From Betaproteobacteria bacterium HGW-Betaproteobacteria-2 (GTDB lineage Bacteria > Pseudomonadota > Gammaproteobacteria > Burkholderiales > Methylophilaceae): 14,224 nucleotides of DNA. Position numbers and translations under genes: made by a program. A model generated the notes under the pieces. It saw only the letters and a program-made list of their open reading frames with translations, was not told the origin of the DNA and searched no databases. Of this stretch, positions 12,656 through 14,224 are shown in pieces (the stretch's first letter is position 1; each line of letters begins with the position of its first letter). The stretch lies in NCBI GenBank assembly GCA_002842255.1, contig PHCM01000008.1:1-14224 (forward strand), given 5' to 3'.

Positions 12656-13404
12656 CGCTTGACGAGTGTGGCGCTCAGAGCGGCATGATCGGATACCTGC
12701 GCGAATCTCGGCCCGGCATGCACCTGCACATGCTGCACATTGAAACCGCGCTCATAAATGCGGTCCAGCCGGAAGAAAGGCAACACGGATGGGAAACTGC
12801 GCGCCGCCTTGCCCTGATGGTGCTCGAATACTTCGCGCAGATGCAGCCCTTCAGTCAGGATTCTGCCGGCGCTCATGCCCCAGTCATTGAAGTCCCCGGC
12901 GATGATCAGCGGTGCTTCCAGTGGTACGGCGACATCGATCCGTTCGCGCAACAGATGCACCTGCTTGCGGCGCCAGCTGGCAAACAAGCCCAGATGCACA
13001 CAGATGCAATGCAGCGGCTCCTGCCAGCCGGGAACCGCAACTTCGGCGTGTAACATGCCGCGTTGCTCGGTGTGATGCGCCGATATATCTATATTTTCGG
13101 TCTTGATGATGGGAAATTTGGACAACAGGACATTGCCGTGATGACCGGCCGGATAGACCGAATTCTTGCCATAGGCATAATCAGACCAGACCGAGTCGGC
13201 CAGGAACTCAGCCTGCCCCTCCATTGGCCAGTGCTTGAAACGCCGGCTACGCGTCTGATGCACATCCTGCACCTCCTGCAAAAAGACGATGTCCGCATGC
13301 AGTTGGCGTATCAGGTCGCGCTGGTCATGTAAGGCAAAACGGGCGTTGAAACTGGTCACGCCCTTGTGGATGTTGAATGTGGCAATGCGCAGGGTGCTGT
13401 GCAT
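12652..13404 (-). CDS. ybhP: Endonuclease/exonuclease/phosphatase family protein YbhP
   Basis: This 250-residue protein has the EEP (DNase I-like) fold motifs in order: TFNIHKG with Asn11, FLQEVQD with Glu44, GHHGNVLLSKFP (87-98), CVHLGL with His137, IAGDFNDW with Asp171 and Asn173, LDRIY, and SDHAALSA with Asp239 and His240. All expected metal-binding and catalytic residues are present. Many stretches match E. coli YbhP closely (SVWSDYAYGKNSVYPAGHHG). The physiological substrate of YbhP is not established; its constant partnership with clsB suggests a phosphodiester or phospholipid substrate, which is inferred. It starts 16 bases after nadA and overlaps clsB by 4 bases, so the three genes are probably one transcript. 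Confidence 0.9.
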   Translation of the reverse strand: MHSTLRIATFNIHKGVTSFNARFALHDQRDLIRQLHADIVFLQEVQDVHQTRSRRFKHWPMEGQAEFLADSVWSDYAYGKNSVYPAGHHGNVLLSKFPIIKTENIDISAHHTEQRGMLHAEVAVPGWQEPLHCICVHLGLFASWRRKQVHLLRERIDVAVPLEAPLIIAGDFNDWGMSAGRILTEGLHLREVFEHHQGKAARSFPSVLPFFRLDRIYERGFNVQHVQVHAGPRFAQVSDHAALSATLVKR

Positions 13405-13420
13405 ACGCAGTCAGACTAGA

Positions 13421-14224
13421 TCAGGATGTAGCCAGCATACGGTCCAGCGCCAGCTTGGCGAGTTTTGCCTCGGCCTCCGGCACCTTGATCTGATTGACGA
13501 CATTGCCGGCAGCCAGATTCTCCAGCGTCCAGGCCAGATGTTGCGGGTCAATGCGCGCCATGGTCGAGCACTCGCAGATCACATGCGACATGAATTGCAC
13601 CAGCTTGCCCTGCGGTTTCATCTGTTCCGCCAGACGGTTGACCAGGTTCAATTCGGTGCCCACCAGCCACTTGGTGCCGGCTGGCGCTTCGCTGACCGTC
13701 TTCAGGATATATTCGGTGGAGCCGACATAATCGGAGTTGAGACAGACCTCGAACGGCGATTCCGGATGCGAGATGACAAAGCCGTCCGGATGCTCGGCGC
13801 GGAAGCGCGTGATGTTCTGCTCGCGGAACATCTGGTGCACGGCGCAGTGTCCTTTCCACAGCAAAATCTTCGCGTTTTTGATCTGCTCTTCCGTCAACCC
13901 GCCCATCGGCTGGTCCGGATCCCACACCGGCATCTGTTCCAGCGGGATGCCCATCTTGTAACCGCTCCAGCGGCCGAGGTTCTGGTCCGGGAAGAACAGC
14001 ACTTTTTCGCGCTGGGCGAAGGCCCATTCGATGATCTTGGGCGCATTGGTCGAGGTGCAGACGATGCCGCCGTGCTCGCCGCAAAAGGCTTTGAGATCGG
14101 CTGCAGAATTGATGTAGGTCACAGGTGTGATGGTCGCATCGAAATCCAGCACCTTGGACAGCTCGCGGCGCGAACGCTCGACCTTGGCCAGATTCGCCAT
14201 ATCGGCCATGGAGCATCCGGCAGA
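13421..14224 (-). CDS. nadA: Quinolinate synthase NadA, C-terminal part
   Basis: NadA condenses iminoaspartate with dihydroxyacetone phosphate to quinolinate, the precursor of NAD, with a [4Fe-4S] cluster. The window holds the last 267 residues; the frame is open through the right edge. The first residues, SAGCSMADMA, match the conserved AGCS motif with the first cluster cysteine. The second lies in LLWKGHCAVHQMF and the third in CECSTMARI (one of the two Cys there). Also visible are TYINSAADLKAFCGEHG, LFFPDQNLGRWSGYKMG, VISHPESPFEV and VGSTEYIL, the usual substrate-binding segments. An internal ATG at 14209 would remove the first cluster cysteine and is not the start. ybhP begins 16 bases downstream. 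Confidence 0.96.
   Translation of the reverse strand, partial: SAGCSMADMANLAKVERSRRELSKVLDFDATITPVTYINSAADLKAFCGEHGGIVCTSTNAPKIIEWAFAQREKVLFFPDQNLGRWSGYKMGIPLEQMPVWDPDQPMGGLTEEQIKNAKILLWKGHCAVHQMFREQNITRFRAEHPDGFVISHPESPFEVCLNSDYVGSTEYILKTVSEAPAGTKWLVGTELNLVNRLAEQMKPQGKLVQFMSHVICECSTMARIDPQHLAWTLENLAAGNVVNQIKVPEAEAKLAKLALDRMLATS

Noticed and set aside
13421..14209. NadA starting at the ATG at 14209
   Set aside because: The frame continues to the window edge with the conserved AGCS motif, so this Met is internal and the gene is cut by the window.

Overview
The window looks like a chromosomal segment of a betaproteobacterium, probably of the Nitrosomonadales/Gallionellaceae–Methylophilaceae type. 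This is inferred from the protein sequences, the moderate-to-high GC and the mix of conserved genes; no species is assigned. It is densely packed, with no intergenic gap over 300 bases. I see no insertion sequence, phage gene, CRISPR array or rRNA. Sixteen genes are complete (fifteen protein-coding plus one tRNA) and two are cut by the edges (ruvB on the left, nadA on the right).

Layout, left to right. (1) 1-1995, minus strand: yebC-ruvC-ruvA-ruvB, the translation/regulatory factor YebC followed by the Holliday-junction machinery, with a 4-base overlap between yebC and ruvC. (2) 2051-3983, minus strand: a small regulatory cassette of a MarR repressor, an NTF2/SnoaL-like protein and an EamA/DMT exporter. 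marR has a consensus promoter (TTGACA, 16 bp, TATAAT) whose spacer is filled by an 18-bp palindrome. A closely related palindrome lies between marR and the NTF2-like gene, after a candidate marR terminator. (3) 4067-4501, plus strand: a stand-alone two-CBS-domain protein. (4) 4513-6443, minus strand: yjbQ-trhP, ending in a hairpin terminator. (5) 6437-9936, plus strand: a four-gene MCE lipid-transport operon (STAS-fused MlaE-type permease, MlaF-type ATPase, MlaD-type MCE protein, PqiC-like lipoprotein). Its promoter shares the -35 region with the divergent yjbQ promoter. (6) 10060-10579, plus strand: a 71-residue CxxC/CxxC mini-protein and a YhbQ-like GIY-YIG protein. (7) 10530-11464, minus strand: tRNA-Thr(CGT) followed by a secreted Sel1-repeat protein that starts with TTG. 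The pair appears to form one transcription unit, whose intrinsic terminator lies inside the convergent GIY-YIG coding sequence. (8) 11504-14224, minus strand: nadA (partial), ybhP and clsB.

Three themes link the genes: envelope lipid handling (MCE operon, ClsB/YbhP), DNA repair (RuvABC) and translation or tRNA biology (YebC, TrhP, tRNA-Thr). I found no clearly new multi-gene system. The most interesting signals are regulatory: the paired MarR palindromes with a nearly leaderless marR mRNA, the terminator embedded in a neighbour's coding sequence, the overlapping divergent promoters, and the duplicated ribosome-binding segment ahead of the mini-protein. All functions are assigned by reading the sequence; no database search was run.
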